From Lentzea flava (GTDB lineage Bacteria; Actinomycetota; Actinomycetes; Mycobacteriales; Pseudonocardiaceae): DNA of 64,000 nucleotides. The DNA lies in NCBI RefSeq assembly GCF_014648475.1, contig NZ_BMRE01000005.1:186001-250000 (forward strand), written 5' to 3'. The notes under the pieces were generated by a model. That model saw only the letters and a list, made by a program, of their open reading frames with translations. It did not search any database and was not told the origin of the DNA. The translations under genes and the position numbers were made by a program. Shown piece after piece: positions 50,964-61,900 of this stretch (positions within the stretch are counted from its first letter, which is position 1; each line of letters starts with the position of its first letter).

Positions 50964-52265
50964 ATGTCCATTTCCAGGAGAGGGCTCTTCGGCCTGGCCG
51001 GTGGTCTCGCCGCCGCCTCCGTCGCCGGGTGCGGTTTCGCGCCGACCAGCAACGGTGGCGCTGCGAACAACTCGCTCACGTTCCGCTGGTGGGGCGGCGA
51101 GGCGCGCAACAAGGCGTACCAGAACGCCCTGCAGATCTTCACGCAGAAGAACGGCACGAAGGTCGACGCCCAGTACTCCGGCTACGACGGGTACTTCAAC
51201 AAGCTCAACACCGAGTTCGCGGGCGGCAACCCTCCGGACCTCTTCCAGATGGACACCGCACTCGTCAGCACCTACGCGGCCAAGGGCGTGCTGACCGATC
51301 TCTCCCAGTACATCCCGAACACGATCCACCTGGACACGCTCTACCCGGCGGTGCGCGGGGCGGGCGCGGTGGGCGGCAAGACCTACGGCGTGCCTTCCGG
51401 GTCGGGCTACGCGCCGGTCCTCTACGACAAGACCCTGTTCGAGCAGGCCAAGATTCCCGTCCCCGCCGACACCTGGACGTGGGACGACTTCGGCCGCATC
51501 GCCGGTGAGATGTCGAAGGCCTTGGGACAGGGCAAGTACGGCGCGCTCGACGCGTCCAAGGACGACTCCGGCGCGCTGCAGCCGTGGCTGCGCCAGCGCG
51601 GCAAGGACCTCTACAACGACGAGGGCAAGCTCGCGTTCACCAAGGACGACCTCGCCGAGTGGTTCGCCATGTGGGACAAGCTGCGCAAGGCCGGTGCGAT
51701 CTGCCCGCCCGAGATGCTCGCCAACACCGACTCCGCGGCCGGCAACCACCCGCTGATCGCGGGCAACATCGCGATGACCAACGGCTGGGGTCTCGCGCAG
51801 ATGCAACCGCTGACCCAGCACACGCTCGACATCGTGCTGGTGCCGCGCGGAAGCAACGGCAAGACGGGCCAGGCGCTCAACGGCGGTGTGCTGCTGTGCA
51901 TTCCGGTCAAGAGCAAGAACCCGGAGGCCGCGGCCAAGCTGATCGACCTCTTCGTCAGCGATGTCGACGCGATCAAGGCGATGGCCCTGTCGCGCGGCAT
52001 CCCGCCGTCGGCCAAGGCGCTGGAGGCCTTGGCGCCGTCGCTGAGCGCGGCGGACAAGCGGGACGTCACGTACGCGCAGTACGTCGCCGACGAGGTGGCG
52101 AAGGACGGGCTGCCCAACGCTCCGACCGCGCCACCCGGCTACAACGACGCGAAGACGGCGCTCGACGCGGCGGCCAAGCAGGTCGCGTTCGGCAAGATGT
52201 CCATTCCCGACGCGGTCGCGCAGTACTTCCGCGACGCCGAGGCAGCACTTCAAGGGGCCAAGTAA
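50964..52265 (+). CDS. Sugar ABC transporter substrate-binding lipoprotein
   Basis: The 433-residue lipoprotein has a twin-arginine type signal (SISRRGLFGLAGG) ending in the lipobox SVAGC with Cys23, so it may be exported folded. The solute-binding family 1 fold follows (LTFRWWGGEARNKAYQNAL, NPPDLFQMDTALVSTYA). Its position before GH38 suggests manno-oligosaccharides or N-glycan fragments. AAAGGGAAA precedes the ATG. Confidence 0.9.
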   Translation: MSISRRGLFGLAGGLAAASVAGCGFAPTSNGGAANNSLTFRWWGGEARNKAYQNALQIFTQKNGTKVDAQYSGYDGYFNKLNTEFAGGNPPDLFQMDTALVSTYAAKGVLTDLSQYIPNTIHLDTLYPAVRGAGAVGGKTYGVPSGSGYAPVLYDKTLFEQAKIPVPADTWTWDDFGRIAGEMSKALGQGKYGALDASKDDSGALQPWLRQRGKDLYNDEGKLAFTKDDLAEWFAMWDKLRKAGAICPPEMLANTDSAAGNHPLIAGNIAMTNGWGLAQMQPLTQHTLDIVLVPRGSNGKTGQALNGGVLLCIPVKSKNPEAAAKLIDLFVSDVDAIKAMALSRGIPPSAKALEALAPSLSAADKRDVTYAQYVADEVAKDGLPNAPTAPPGYNDAKTALDAAAKQVAFGKMSIPDAVAQYFRDAEAALQGAK

Positions 52266-52269
52266 CACA

Positions 52270-55200
52270 GTGCTGGACAAACCCGGGGTGGAAGTCGAGA
52301 GCACGGATCTGTTCGTCGGCACGGAGTCCGCGCCACGTCAGCTCGTCCGGGTCGCGGTCACCGTGCCGCGGCCGGAGCCGGCGTGGGTGCGGATCACCGG
52401 GCCGCTGATCCGCACACCGGAACCGGTGCGGGTGGCGGCGGGTCCGGACGAGGTCGTGGCCGAGGTCGGCGTGGTGTTCTCCGCGCCGACCACCGCGGGC
52501 ACGTCCTATCCGGCGACCGTCGTCGTCGCGCCGGTCAGCGGTGCCCCGCCGTTCGCCTGGGACGTCACCGTGACCGTCGCGGAGACCGGGTGGACGATGT
52601 GGATGGTCTCGCACTTCCACTACGACCCGGTGTGGTGGAACACCCAGGCGGGCTTCACCGAGACGTGGCTCGACCTGCCGGGCGCGCAGGCGAAGCGGAT
52701 GCCGTTCCAGCTCTCGGCGTTCGACCTGGTGCGCGCCCACCTCGACGCCGCCCGCGAGGACGAGGACTACCGGTTCGTGCTCGCCGAGGTCGACTACCTC
52801 AAGCCGCACTGGGACGCGTTCCCCGGTGATCGCCACGACCTGCGCCGGTTCCTGCGCGAGGGCAGGATCGAGATCGTCGGCGGCAACTACAACGAGGCCA
52901 ACACCAACCTGACCCACCCGGAGTCGACGATCCGCAACGCGGTCCACGGCGTCGGGTTCCAGCGCGACGTGCTGGGTGCCGATCCGCAGTCCGCGTGGAT
53001 GCTCGACGTGTTCGGGCACGACCCGTCGTATCCGGGGCTGATGGCGGACGCGGGGCTGACGTCGAGCGTGTGGGCGCGCGGGCCGTGGCACCACGTCGGG
53101 GCCAAGCGGCACACCGGTGACATCACCAGGATGCAGTTCCCGTCCGAGTTCGAGTGGATCTCGCCGAGCGGCCGCGGTGTGCTCACCGCCTACCTGGCCG
53201 ACCATTACGTGGCCGGGTGGGACATCGAGCGCAAGTCCGATGTGGACGAAGCGATGGCGGAGGCCTACCGCCAGTTCTCCACGTTGCGCAAGGTCGCGGC
53301 CACGCGCAACGTGCTGCTGCCGGTCGGGCATGACCACAACGTGCCGTCCCGGTTCTGCACGGAGATCCACCGCGAGTGGAACGCCCGGTACGTCTGGCCG
53401 CGCTTCGTCGTCGGGCTGCCCCGCGACTTCTTCGCCGCGGTGCGGTCCGACGCCGCCGCGCGTTCGGTGACGTTCAGCCCCCAGACCAGGGACATGAACC
53501 CGGTCTACACGGGCAAGGACGTCTCGTACATCGACACCAAGCAGGCGCAGCGCGCGGCCGAGGTGGCGGTGCTCGACGGCGAGCGGATGGCGGCGCTGAC
53601 CACGTTGCTGGGAGGCGGACATCCCGCTTTCGCACTGGACAAGGCCTGGCGTCAGCTGGTGTACGGCGCGCACCACGACGCCATCACCGGCACCGAGTCC
53701 GACCAGGTCTACGTCGATCTGCTCACGGGGTGGCGGGAGGCCGACGAGCTCGGCCGTTCGGTGCTGGGTGACGCGATCGAGCACCTGGCGTCCCGTGCCG
53801 ACACGACGGGACCGGGCGAGGCGGTGATCGTCGTCAACACCCTGGCGTTCGCGCGTGACGCCGTCACCACCGTCACGGTTCTCCTGCCCGGATTCCGCGG
53901 TGCTCGCGTCACGGACGCCGACGGCCACGAGGTCTCCGCGGCGACCGAGGCGGTGGTCCGGCACCCGGACCGCACGCTCGAACTGACGCTGACGTTCGTG
54001 GCGCGGCAGGTCCCCGCGAACGGCTACCGGGTCTACCGCGTGGTCGACGCCCCCTCGCTGCCGCCGTTCTGGATGCCGAAGACCGGCACTTCCATCTCCT
54101 CGTCCTCGTTCGTCGTGGAGGCCGATCCCGAGCGCGGTGGCGCGTTGTCCCGCGTGTACGACGTCGCCGCCGGACGCGAACTGCTGCGGCCGGGCGGCCT
54201 CGCGGCGGAAATGCTCGTGCAGGAGGAACACCCCGGTCATCCGGTGTGGGGCGAGGGGCCGTGGCACCTGCTGCCAAAGGGCCCCGGCGCCACCGCCGGA
54301 CAGGCCGACGTGCACGTCGAGACGAGCCCCGCCGGCGAACGGATCGTCAGCCGCACGCTCCTCGGTGACCTGCGGATCACCCAGCACGTGACGCTGTGGC
54401 GTGATCTGCCGCGCATCGACATCCGGTCCTTCGTGGACGGTTCCATCGGCCAGGACCGGTTGCTGCGCAGCAGGTTCGCCTTCGACCTGCCGGGCGCGCT
54501 GCCCGTGGCCGAGATCGGGTTCGCCGCGGTCGGCCGGTCGTTCGGCTTCCCGGACGTCGACGCGGCCACGCACCTGTGGACGCTGGACAGCCCGGCACAC
54601 ACCTGGGCCGGCCTCTCCACGCCCGTGAAGTTGCGTCTGTCCAACGGTGATCTGCACGCCATCGGTGTCGCCGAGGTCGTCGCCGACGACGCTCGGGAGC
54701 TGATGGCCGCGCTGGTCGCCAAGGGCGTCACCGCGACGTGCACGCGTCCGGAGGGTCCGCGCTACGGTTCCCTCGACGTCGACTCGAACCTGCCCGACGT
54801 GCGCATCGCCGTCGGCCACAACGAGTTCACCGCCGCGGTGCTCGACAGCGCGCCCGAGTACCGCCCGGCACTCGACGAGACCGGCAGGGTGTTCGTCCCG
54901 GCCTCGTATCCGCGGGCCCAGCAGTGGGTGGCGAACGCCGACCTGCGCGGCCCGCGCGACCTGCCGGTGCTGATCGTCACCGACGTCGAGGCGTTGATCG
55001 CCGACCTCGCGGACGCGTGCGTCGAGGTGGCGGGACCGGGCGGTACGACGGATCCCGCGACCGACCACTCGGTGGCCGTGGTCAACCGCGGCACGCCGGG
55101 GTTCGTCGTGGCCCCGGACGGCACGCTGCACGTGTCGCTCATGCGGTCGTGCAGCGGCTGGCCGGCCGAGGTGTGGATCGACGGCGACCGCCGCACCGTG

Positions 55201-56379
55201 CCGGACGGGTCGAGCTTCGCCTGGCAGCACTGGTCCCACACGTTCGAGCTGAGCCTCGTCACCGGTGCCGGGGACTGGCGCCAGGCCGGGTTCGCCCGCG
55301 CCGGGCAGGACGTCAACCATCCGGTGCACGCCCGCCACGTGCCGTCGACCACCGGTGACCTGCCGCGCGAGCTGAGCCTGCTGACCGTGTCGCCGCCCGG
55401 CGTGCTGCTCACCGCGGCGAAGACCCGCGGCAACCCGCTCGCGTCCTGCACCGACGACCACGGATCCGACCTCGCCGTGCGGGTGTACGAGTCGACCGGC
55501 ACACCGGTGACGGCCACCGTCTCGCTGCACGGAGGCGTCGAGGCGGCGTATCGGACGGACCTGCTGGAGGAACGGGACCTCGAGCAGCTGACAGTCCACT
55601 CAGGACGGGCCGAGGTCGCGCTCGGCGCGGCCGATGTCGCGACGCTGCGGCTCGTACCCGCCACCGCGCTCCCCCACACGCCCGTCGAGTCCGTGGAGCC
55701 CGTCCAGCCGATCTACACGAAGTACTGGCGCCACAACGCTGGTCCGGCCCCGATCGGCAACCTGCCGGTGACCGTGCACGTCACCCCGTCGTTCACGCGG
55801 CTCGCCCCCGGCACCACCGGCCGGGTGCGCCTCACCATCAGCTGCAGCGGCACCCCGGCCAAGGGACGCCTCGACTTCACCGACGGCCAGTCGTGGGACT
55901 ACGACCTCGCCGCCGGTGAGTTCGCCGAGTTCACCGCCACCGTCAAGGCCCGGCCCGGCCGTCACCTGCACTCCGCCCGCATCCGCGACCACCTCGGCCA
56001 GGTGCTGGAGGACACCGTCGAGGTGGTGTCCGGTCCCACCACGGACCGGACGCTGGTCGACGTCCTGCTCAGGGCAGGTGCTCTGCTGCTGGCCCCCGGT
56101 GAGCACTCGCTGCTGCCGGTGACGCTGCTCAACCGGGTGCAGAGCGAGGTGCACGGCGAGGTCACCGTGGTCAGCCCGTTCGGCACCTGGGGAGACGACG
56201 TCACCATCGGTCCGCGCACCCAGCCGTTCGTGATCCCGCCCGGAGGCAAGATCACCGTGCCCGTGACGGCCACCGCGGCACCCACCGCCCGTCGCGGCGG
56301 GCACTGGTGGACGCTGGTGCGGGTGGCCGCTCACGGCAGGCTGTACTACTCGCCCGCGATTCCCGTCAGCGTGAGGTGA
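52270..56379 (+). CDS. GH38 alpha-mannosidase, cytosolic
   Basis: The 1369-residue enzyme has an N-terminal beta domain (1-105), the GH38 catalytic domain with zinc ligands in SHFHYDPVWW near 115, nucleophile Asp in MLDVFGHDP near 246 and HHDAITGT near 468, then the large GH38 beta domains and an extra C-terminal region of about 250 residues with a beta-sandwich look. It is longer than usual family members (roughly 900-1100). It would hydrolyse alpha-mannosides imported by the operon's transporter. The GTG start lies 4 bases after the binding-protein stop with only a weak ribosome site, so it is probably translated by coupling. Its end overlaps the convergent GH43 gene by 34 bases. Confidence 0.92.
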   Translation: MLDKPGVEVESTDLFVGTESAPRQLVRVAVTVPRPEPAWVRITGPLIRTPEPVRVAAGPDEVVAEVGVVFSAPTTAGTSYPATVVVAPVSGAPPFAWDVTVTVAETGWTMWMVSHFHYDPVWWNTQAGFTETWLDLPGAQAKRMPFQLSAFDLVRAHLDAAREDEDYRFVLAEVDYLKPHWDAFPGDRHDLRRFLREGRIEIVGGNYNEANTNLTHPESTIRNAVHGVGFQRDVLGADPQSAWMLDVFGHDPSYPGLMADAGLTSSVWARGPWHHVGAKRHTGDITRMQFPSEFEWISPSGRGVLTAYLADHYVAGWDIERKSDVDEAMAEAYRQFSTLRKVAATRNVLLPVGHDHNVPSRFCTEIHREWNARYVWPRFVVGLPRDFFAAVRSDAAARSVTFSPQTRDMNPVYTGKDVSYIDTKQAQRAAEVAVLDGERMAALTTLLGGGHPAFALDKAWRQLVYGAHHDAITGTESDQVYVDLLTGWREADELGRSVLGDAIEHLASRADTTGPGEAVIVVNTLAFARDAVTTVTVLLPGFRGARVTDADGHEVSAATEAVVRHPDRTLELTLTFVARQVPANGYRVYRVVDAPSLPPFWMPKTGTSISSSSFVVEADPERGGALSRVYDVAAGRELLRPGGLAAEMLVQEEHPGHPVWGEGPWHLLPKGPGATAGQADVHVETSPAGERIVSRTLLGDLRITQHVTLWRDLPRIDIRSFVDGSIGQDRLLRSRFAFDLPGALPVAEIGFAAVGRSFGFPDVDAATHLWTLDSPAHTWAGLSTPVKLRLSNGDLHAIGVAEVVADDARELMAALVAKGVTATCTRPEGPRYGSLDVDSNLPDVRIAVGHNEFTAAVLDSAPEYRPALDETGRVFVPASYPRAQQWVANADLRGPRDLPVLIVTDVEALIADLADACVEVAGPGGTTDPATDHSVAVVNRGTPGFVVAPDGTLHVSLMRSCSGWPAEVWIDGDRRTVPDGSSFAWQHWSHTFELSLVTGAGDWRQAGFARAGQDVNHPVHARHVPSTTGDLPRELSLLTVSPPGVLLTAAKTRGNPLASCTDDHGSDLAVRVYESTGTPVTATVSLHGGVEAAYRTDLLEERDLEQLTVHSGRAEVALGAADVATLRLVPATALPHTPVESVEPVQPIYTKYWRHNAGPAPIGNLPVTVHVTPSFTRLAPGTTGRVRLTISCSGTPAKGRLDFTDGQSWDYDLAAGEFAEFTATVKARPGRHLHSARIRDHLGQVLEDTVEVVSGPTTDRTLVDVLLRAGALLLAPGEHSLLPVTLLNRVQSEVHGEVTVVSPFGTWGDDVTIGPRTQPFVIPPGGKITVPVTATAAPTARRGGHWWTLVRVAAHGRLYYSPAIPVSVR

Positions 56380-57920
56380 CGATCACCCAGGGCGCGGTAG
56401 GTGAAGCTGTCGAAGTCGGCCCACGAGTGGCTCGGCTCGCCGTCGCTGGTCGCGTACAGTCCGATGTGGACACCGGTGAACCCGCCCGCGACCGGCGTGC
56501 TGAGGAACCGTCCGTCGAACGCGGGCCCCAGCAGCTGCCACTCGCCGGAGCCGGACGCGACCAGCGCCTGGTGGTCCTGGCCCACCGCCTCGAACCCCAG
56601 GCGCACAGGTCCCTCCTCCACCACCGCGGTGGCGAGCACCTCCTCACGTCCGCGGATCCGGCGCACGAGGGTGACCTCGCGGTCCGCACCGAGCAGCAAC
56701 CGGAGGTGGTTGTCGTTGTTCTGCAACAGCACCAGCCCCGCCGCTTCGGCCGGGCCGGCCGGTGCGAACTCCAGCACGCACGACGCGTGGAAGCTCTGGT
56801 GCTGCTGGCGCCGCACCAGCGCGCTCGGCGTGACGAGGCCGGTGATCGACTCCGGCCGCAGGCGCAGCCGCAGGTGGCCTGGGCGTTCGGTGAGCGACCA
56901 GAACTTCTCCTCCGGTGTGCGCAGGAACATCCAGGCGGGGCCGAGGTCCGGCGCGTCGAAGTCGTCGGTCGGCTGGGGCTCCGACCACGGGTGCACGAGC
57001 AGGTCAGGCACGGGATAGGCGGCTTCGACGCGTCCGGTGCCGGGACTGAACACCGGCCCGCCGTTCTCCCACGACACCGGCACCAGGAAGGTCTCACGGC
57101 CCAGGTTGTAGTAGTAGCCGCCGTACGGCCGGGTCGCCAGCAGCACCGCGTACCACTGGCCGTTCTGCGTGCACACCAGGTCCGCGTGTCCGGCCGCCGC
57201 GATCGGGTGGGAACGGCCGAGGTGACGATGGGTCAGCACCGGGTTGAGCGGCGAGCCGCGGTAGGGCCCGGTGACCTCGTCGGCGAACGCCACGACCACC
57301 GAGTGCTCGAAGTCCGTGCCGCCCTCCGCGCACAGCAGCACGTACCGGCCGTCCACTTTGTACAGGTGTGGCGCCTCGGCCCACACGGCGTCGTGCATCG
57401 CGCCGTGGAACAGCACGTGCTCCTCGCCGATCAGCGAGAGCGAGCCGGCGTCGAACTCGCGGAGGTAGACCTCGGTCCGGCCGTCGCGGACCTCCCTGGT
57501 GGCGGTCCACCAGGCGCGTCCGTCGTCGTCGAAGAACAGCGACGGGTCGAACCCCGCGGCCTCTGGCAGCCAGTGCGGCTCCGACCAGGGCCCCTCGGGA
57601 TCCGTGGCCGTCACCACGAAGTTGCCGCTCTTCCCCGTGCCGCCGACCAGCGTGCACACGACGTAGAACACGCCGTCGTGGTGCCGGATCGTGGGCGCGT
57701 ACAGGCCACCGGAGGCACGGACGCCCTGCAACGGCAGCTGCGACGGCCGGTCCAGCACGTGCCCGGCGGGACGCCAGTGCACCAGGTCCCGGCTGTGGTA
57801 GAGCGGCAGGCCGGGGAAGTACTCGAAGGTCGAGGTGACGAGGTAGTAGTCCGGTCCCACCCGGCACACCGACGGATCGGGGTGTGAGCCGGGCAGGATC
57901 GGGTTCTGAAACTGTGTCAA
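56346..57920 (-). CDS. Cytosolic GH43 beta-xylosidase/alpha-L-arabinofuranosidase
   Basis: The 524-residue enzyme has a GH43 propeller (about 4-320, NPILPGSHPDPSVCRVGPDYYLV in outline, with base Asp in HPDPS, Asp in GFDPSLF and Glu in VWAEAPHLY) and the C-terminal beta sandwich of xylosidase-type GH43 (about 325-520). With no signal peptide it acts on imported xylo-oligosaccharides. It is the last gene of the xylan operon. The start is TTG at 57920 with GGAG 8 bases upstream; the next codons match the family's first residues exactly (TQFQNPILPG). Confidence 0.9.
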   Translation of the reverse strand: MTQFQNPILPGSHPDPSVCRVGPDYYLVTSTFEYFPGLPLYHSRDLVHWRPAGHVLDRPSQLPLQGVRASGGLYAPTIRHHDGVFYVVCTLVGGTGKSGNFVVTATDPEGPWSEPHWLPEAAGFDPSLFFDDDGRAWWTATREVRDGRTEVYLREFDAGSLSLIGEEHVLFHGAMHDAVWAEAPHLYKVDGRYVLLCAEGGTDFEHSVVVAFADEVTGPYRGSPLNPVLTHRHLGRSHPIAAAGHADLVCTQNGQWYAVLLATRPYGGYYYNLGRETFLVPVSWENGGPVFSPGTGRVEAAYPVPDLLVHPWSEPQPTDDFDAPDLGPAWMFLRTPEEKFWSLTERPGHLRLRLRPESITGLVTPSALVRRQQHQSFHASCVLEFAPAGPAEAAGLVLLQNNDNHLRLLLGADREVTLVRRIRGREEVLATAVVEEGPVRLGFEAVGQDHQALVASGSGEWQLLGPAFDGRFLSTPVAGGFTGVHIGLYATSDGEPSHSWADFDSFTYRALGDRHLTLTGIAGE

Positions 57921-57933
57921 GTGGACACTCCAG

Positions 57934-58953
57934 CTACGGGTTGATCCTGGTGTACGCGGGCTTCGGCCTCAGGTTGGAGTCGAAGAGGCAGGCAGCGCCC
58001 TCACCGGGGAACGTGCCCGGCACCCACGAGTGGCGATCGGTGTAGCCCCACGTCGTGAATTCCACGCACCGCGAGACGGCGTGGCAGTCGTCCCAGATCT
58101 GTTTGAACATGGTCGCCTGCTGGTTCAGCTTGTTCTGGTCGACGGGCAGCGGGATGCGCACGTCGGCCTCGGTGATCGCGATGTCGACGCCGAGCGCGGC
58201 CAGCCGCTGGAGGTTCTGCCGGAAGCCGGACGGGTAGCCGTACTTGGTCGCGAGGTGCGTCTGAATGCCGACGCCGTCGATGGGCACGCCCTGTTGCTTG
58301 AGCGTGCGCACGAGGTTGTACATGGCGTCGCTCTTGGCGTTCATGCCTTCGGTGTTGTAGTCGTTGATGTACAGCTTCGCCGACGGGTCGGCGGCGCGGG
58401 CGGCGCGGAACGCCTCGGCGACGAAGCCGTCACCCAGCCGCGTCTGGAAGATCGACTGCCGGCGCGAGCCGTTCTCCTCGAAGATCTCGTTGACGACGTC
58501 CCACGCGCGGATCTTGCCGCGGTAGCGGCCCATCTCGGTGTTGATGTGCTCCCGGACGACGTTGCGCAGCTCCGCGCCACCCAGGTTGTTCAGCCAGTTC
58601 GGGTACTGGCTGTGCCACACGAGCGTGTGCCCGCGCACGGACTTCCCGTTCTGCTGCGCGTAGTTGACGATCGCGTCGGCACCGGACCAGTTGAACTGGC
58701 CGCGGTTCGGTTCGACGACCGCCCACTTCATCTCGTTCTCGGGCGTGACGCTGTCGAACTCCCGCGTCAGCACCGAGCGGTAGTCGGCCTGGCTGCCCAG
58801 GGGCCCCGCGGCCACCGCGCTGCCCACGTACCGGTTGGTGATGTCCTTCAACGGTCCCGCCGCCGACGCGGGAACCGCTTGACCCACCGCGATCGCGGCC
58901 GCCGCCGCCGCAATCGCGAGGATCCTCCTGCCAAGGGGTGCGTGCAACTTCAT
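57934..58953 (-). CDS. Secreted GH10 endo-beta-1,4-xylanase
   Basis: The 339-residue xylanase has a signal peptide (1-32, ending ASA) and one GH10 barrel: NRYVGSAV, TPENEMKW, GHTLVWHSQ, acid/base Glu in WDVVNEIFEE near 154, and nucleophile Glu in AITEADVRI near 261. There is no carbohydrate-binding module. It is 23 bases after the GH115 gene with an AAGGAG ribosome site. It cuts glucuronoxylan outside the cell for the importer of the same operon. Confidence 0.95.
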   Translation of the reverse strand: MKLHAPLGRRILAIAAAAAAIAVGQAVPASAAGPLKDITNRYVGSAVAAGPLGSQADYRSVLTREFDSVTPENEMKWAVVEPNRGQFNWSGADAIVNYAQQNGKSVRGHTLVWHSQYPNWLNNLGGAELRNVVREHINTEMGRYRGKIRAWDVVNEIFEENGSRRQSIFQTRLGDGFVAEAFRAARAADPSAKLYINDYNTEGMNAKSDAMYNLVRTLKQQGVPIDGVGIQTHLATKYGYPSGFRQNLQRLAALGVDIAITEADVRIPLPVDQNKLNQQATMFKQIWDDCHAVSRCVEFTTWGYTDRHSWVPGTFPGEGAACLFDSNLRPKPAYTRINP

Positions 58954-58976
58954 TGTCGCTCCTTGAGGGGATTTGC

Positions 58977-61900
58977 TTACAACCGCTTGCTTTCCGGCGG
59001 TCCGAGGTAGCTCGGTCGCAGCCCGCCGGTGTCCACGACCAGCTTCTGCACCACGACGGTGGGATCGACCATCCAGAACCGGAGCACGTGCGGGCCTGGT
59101 GCGCCGATCACGTGCCGAGTGGCGGTGAGACTGACGTTGTCGGAGGTCAGGCGCTCCCACTGCCGGTTCATCCCGGTGTGGTCGGCGCCGGTCGCCGCGA
59201 TGACGTCGACGATCTGGGGCGCCACGTCGTCGAACGAGACGGCATACCGAAGTCCCGGCGTCGGCAGCACAGCCGCGCGGGGCGAGAGGTACGCCCACAC
59301 GGTCACCTCGCCGGGAGTCAGCAGCGTCATCCGGTACTCCAGGCGCGGTCCGCGGCCGGGTTCGTGGCTCGCCGCGGTCACCGGGAACGGCTTCATGCCC
59401 GCGCCGGTGCGGCCGATTCCGGGGATGCGCCGCCACTTCACGTCACCGGCGGCGATGTTGGCGCTGTGGTGCTCGGCCTCCATCGACACGTAGCCGTTGG
59501 CCTCGATGAAGCCCTCGCGCCACGCCCGCGGCACGTCCGGGTTGCTGATCACGGCCTCGACCGTCACCGTGCGACCGGCACCGGAGACGACAATCGGCAC
59601 GCGGGTCCTGCCCTTCGGCGCCCGCGACCAGTCGACGTGCAGCTCTGCCCGCAGCTGCTTGGAGACCCTGCCCTTGCCCGGTGTGACGACGAGCCACCCG
59701 ACCGCGGCGCGGATCGAGCAGTCGAACGGCTGCCCTCCCCTGTTGAAGACGTCGATGAACTGCGCCGGCTGGCTCTGGAACGGGCTGAACTCCGGCAGCA
59801 CCGCGGTGTCCGAAGAGGACGGCCACCACTGGTCGGACCCGTCGATCGCCACCCCCATCTCGGCCGGTCCGGAGACCGTGATCCGCTGCACCGGCGGGAA
59901 GATCTCGTCCGGCAGCGCGACGTTGTCCTTCTCCGGCTGCTGCCACGGCGCGTTCGGGCCGTACCGCTCGACGTCGCCGTATCCGATGTGGGGCTGGGTC
60001 TGGAAGCCACGCCACTTGCCACCGGCGACCTGGGTGTTGAACCGTTCGGCCAGCGCGAGATCGTCGGCGAACCGCGCCTCTGCGGTGATCGCGAGATCGT
60101 TGGCGAGCGCCCTGCCCTGCCCGGCGTAGAAGATGTTCGTGAACTCCGCGCGCCGCAGTTCGTACAGGTTCGCGGTGGCCTTCACCTCGTACAGCACCAG
60201 CTCGAAGAACGCGTCCCGGAACGCGGCGGGCAGGCGTGCGGCGATCCGCTCGGCGCGCTCCCCCAGCGCGCGCCACTCCTCCGTGACGCGGTCGAGCTCG
60301 CGGTAGTGGACGAGGCTGAACGGCGTCTGCTTGTCGTCGTAGACGATCGTGCTGCCGTCGAGCGTGATCCTGCGGTTGAGCAGCTCGGGTTTGCGCCGCG
60401 CCTGGAGCCTGCCGTAGGTGTTCAGCACCGCGGCGATCGCCACGGCGGTGCGCCTGCCGAAGTTCTGCTCGGCGAAGTCGCGCTCCCACACGGGCAACCG
60501 CTCCAGCGGCATCGGTCGCCAGGCCTGGTCGAGGAAGAACTGGGCGGGCAGCTCGTTGCCCTTGAAGTCACCGACGTTGGCCACCCACAGCCGGGTGACG
60601 CCGTACTCGGCGGCCTGGTGCAGCTGTTCCCACACGTTGGCGATCGCGCACGTGTCGACCCACTTGTAGTTGCGGCCCACGCCGACGTAGTCGAAGTGGT
60701 AGTACAGGCCGTAACCACCGGCACGCGGTGGCAGCGACCGGTCCGGCAGCTTGCAGAGGTTGCCCCAGTTGTCGTCGGGGAAGACGACGGTGACGTGGTC
60801 GGGCGGGCGCAGTCCCTTCTCCCAGTACCGCATCACCTCCTTGTAGAGCGTCCACACCTGCGGCACGGAGGCCGGGTCGCGACCGGTGACGGTGGCGAGC
60901 ACCTCCTGTTCGGCCGCGAGGATCGACCGCATCAGCTCGATGCTGTCGCCGTCGGGCAGCCGGGTGTCGCCGTTGCCGCGCATGCCGACGGTCACGACGC
61001 CTTCGAAGTCCTCGTCCACCATGCGTTTGATGCCGTCGGCCCAGTACGCCCTGATGGCCTCGGGGTTGCGGCGGTAGCTCCACTCGCCCGTGCCGCCGTA
61101 CGGGTCGTGGCCCGGCGTGACGATGTTGCCGTCCGCGTCGCGCACCGCCGGCACGGCATGCCGGTTCCACTCCTCGATGCCGCGCATCATCGGGGCCTCG
61201 TGCGAGGTGCCCATGACGATGCCGTAGCGCTTCGCGGTGGCGTGGTTGAGCGGGTCGTCCTCGGCGAACGCCCGGCCCCACACGGCGGGCCAGACGTAGT
61301 TGCCCTTCAGCCGCAGGACGGTCTCGAAGATCTTCTCCCAGAACTCGTGGGTGAACCCGCCGGGATGTCCCGGCGCGTGACCGGGACCGAAGTAGCGCGG
61401 CGCCCACGTGCCCAGCGCCGGGTTCTCGTCGTTGATGAAGATGCCGCGGTACTTGACGAACGGCGTGCCGAGGCTGTGCCGTCCGGGGTCGACGTGCAGC
61501 TCGTCGCGGTGCTCCGGGGGCACGTCGTCCCACCAGTACCAGGGCGAGACGCCGATGCGCCGCGAGAGGTCGTAGGCACCGTAGATGGTGCCGCGCGGAT
61601 CGCTGCCGGTGATCACCAGCGCGCGCCCGCCGCCGGTCCGCACCACTTCGGTGAGCGAGGTCTCCCACTTGCCCGCGATGCCGGTGACGTCGAGCTTTCG
61701 CGCCGCCACCAGGCCGTCGACCAGCCGGCTGCGGCCGAGTGACCCGATCAGCACCACGTCGCCGGCGGGGATCGTGTCGACGACCAGCGCGGGTCTGATC
61801 CCGGTGACGCGCTCGACGTCGGCCCGCAGGTCGTCCGCGACCCGCAGGACGCCAGGATGATCACCGCCGCTGACCGCGATCGTGGCGGCCCTTCGTTTCG

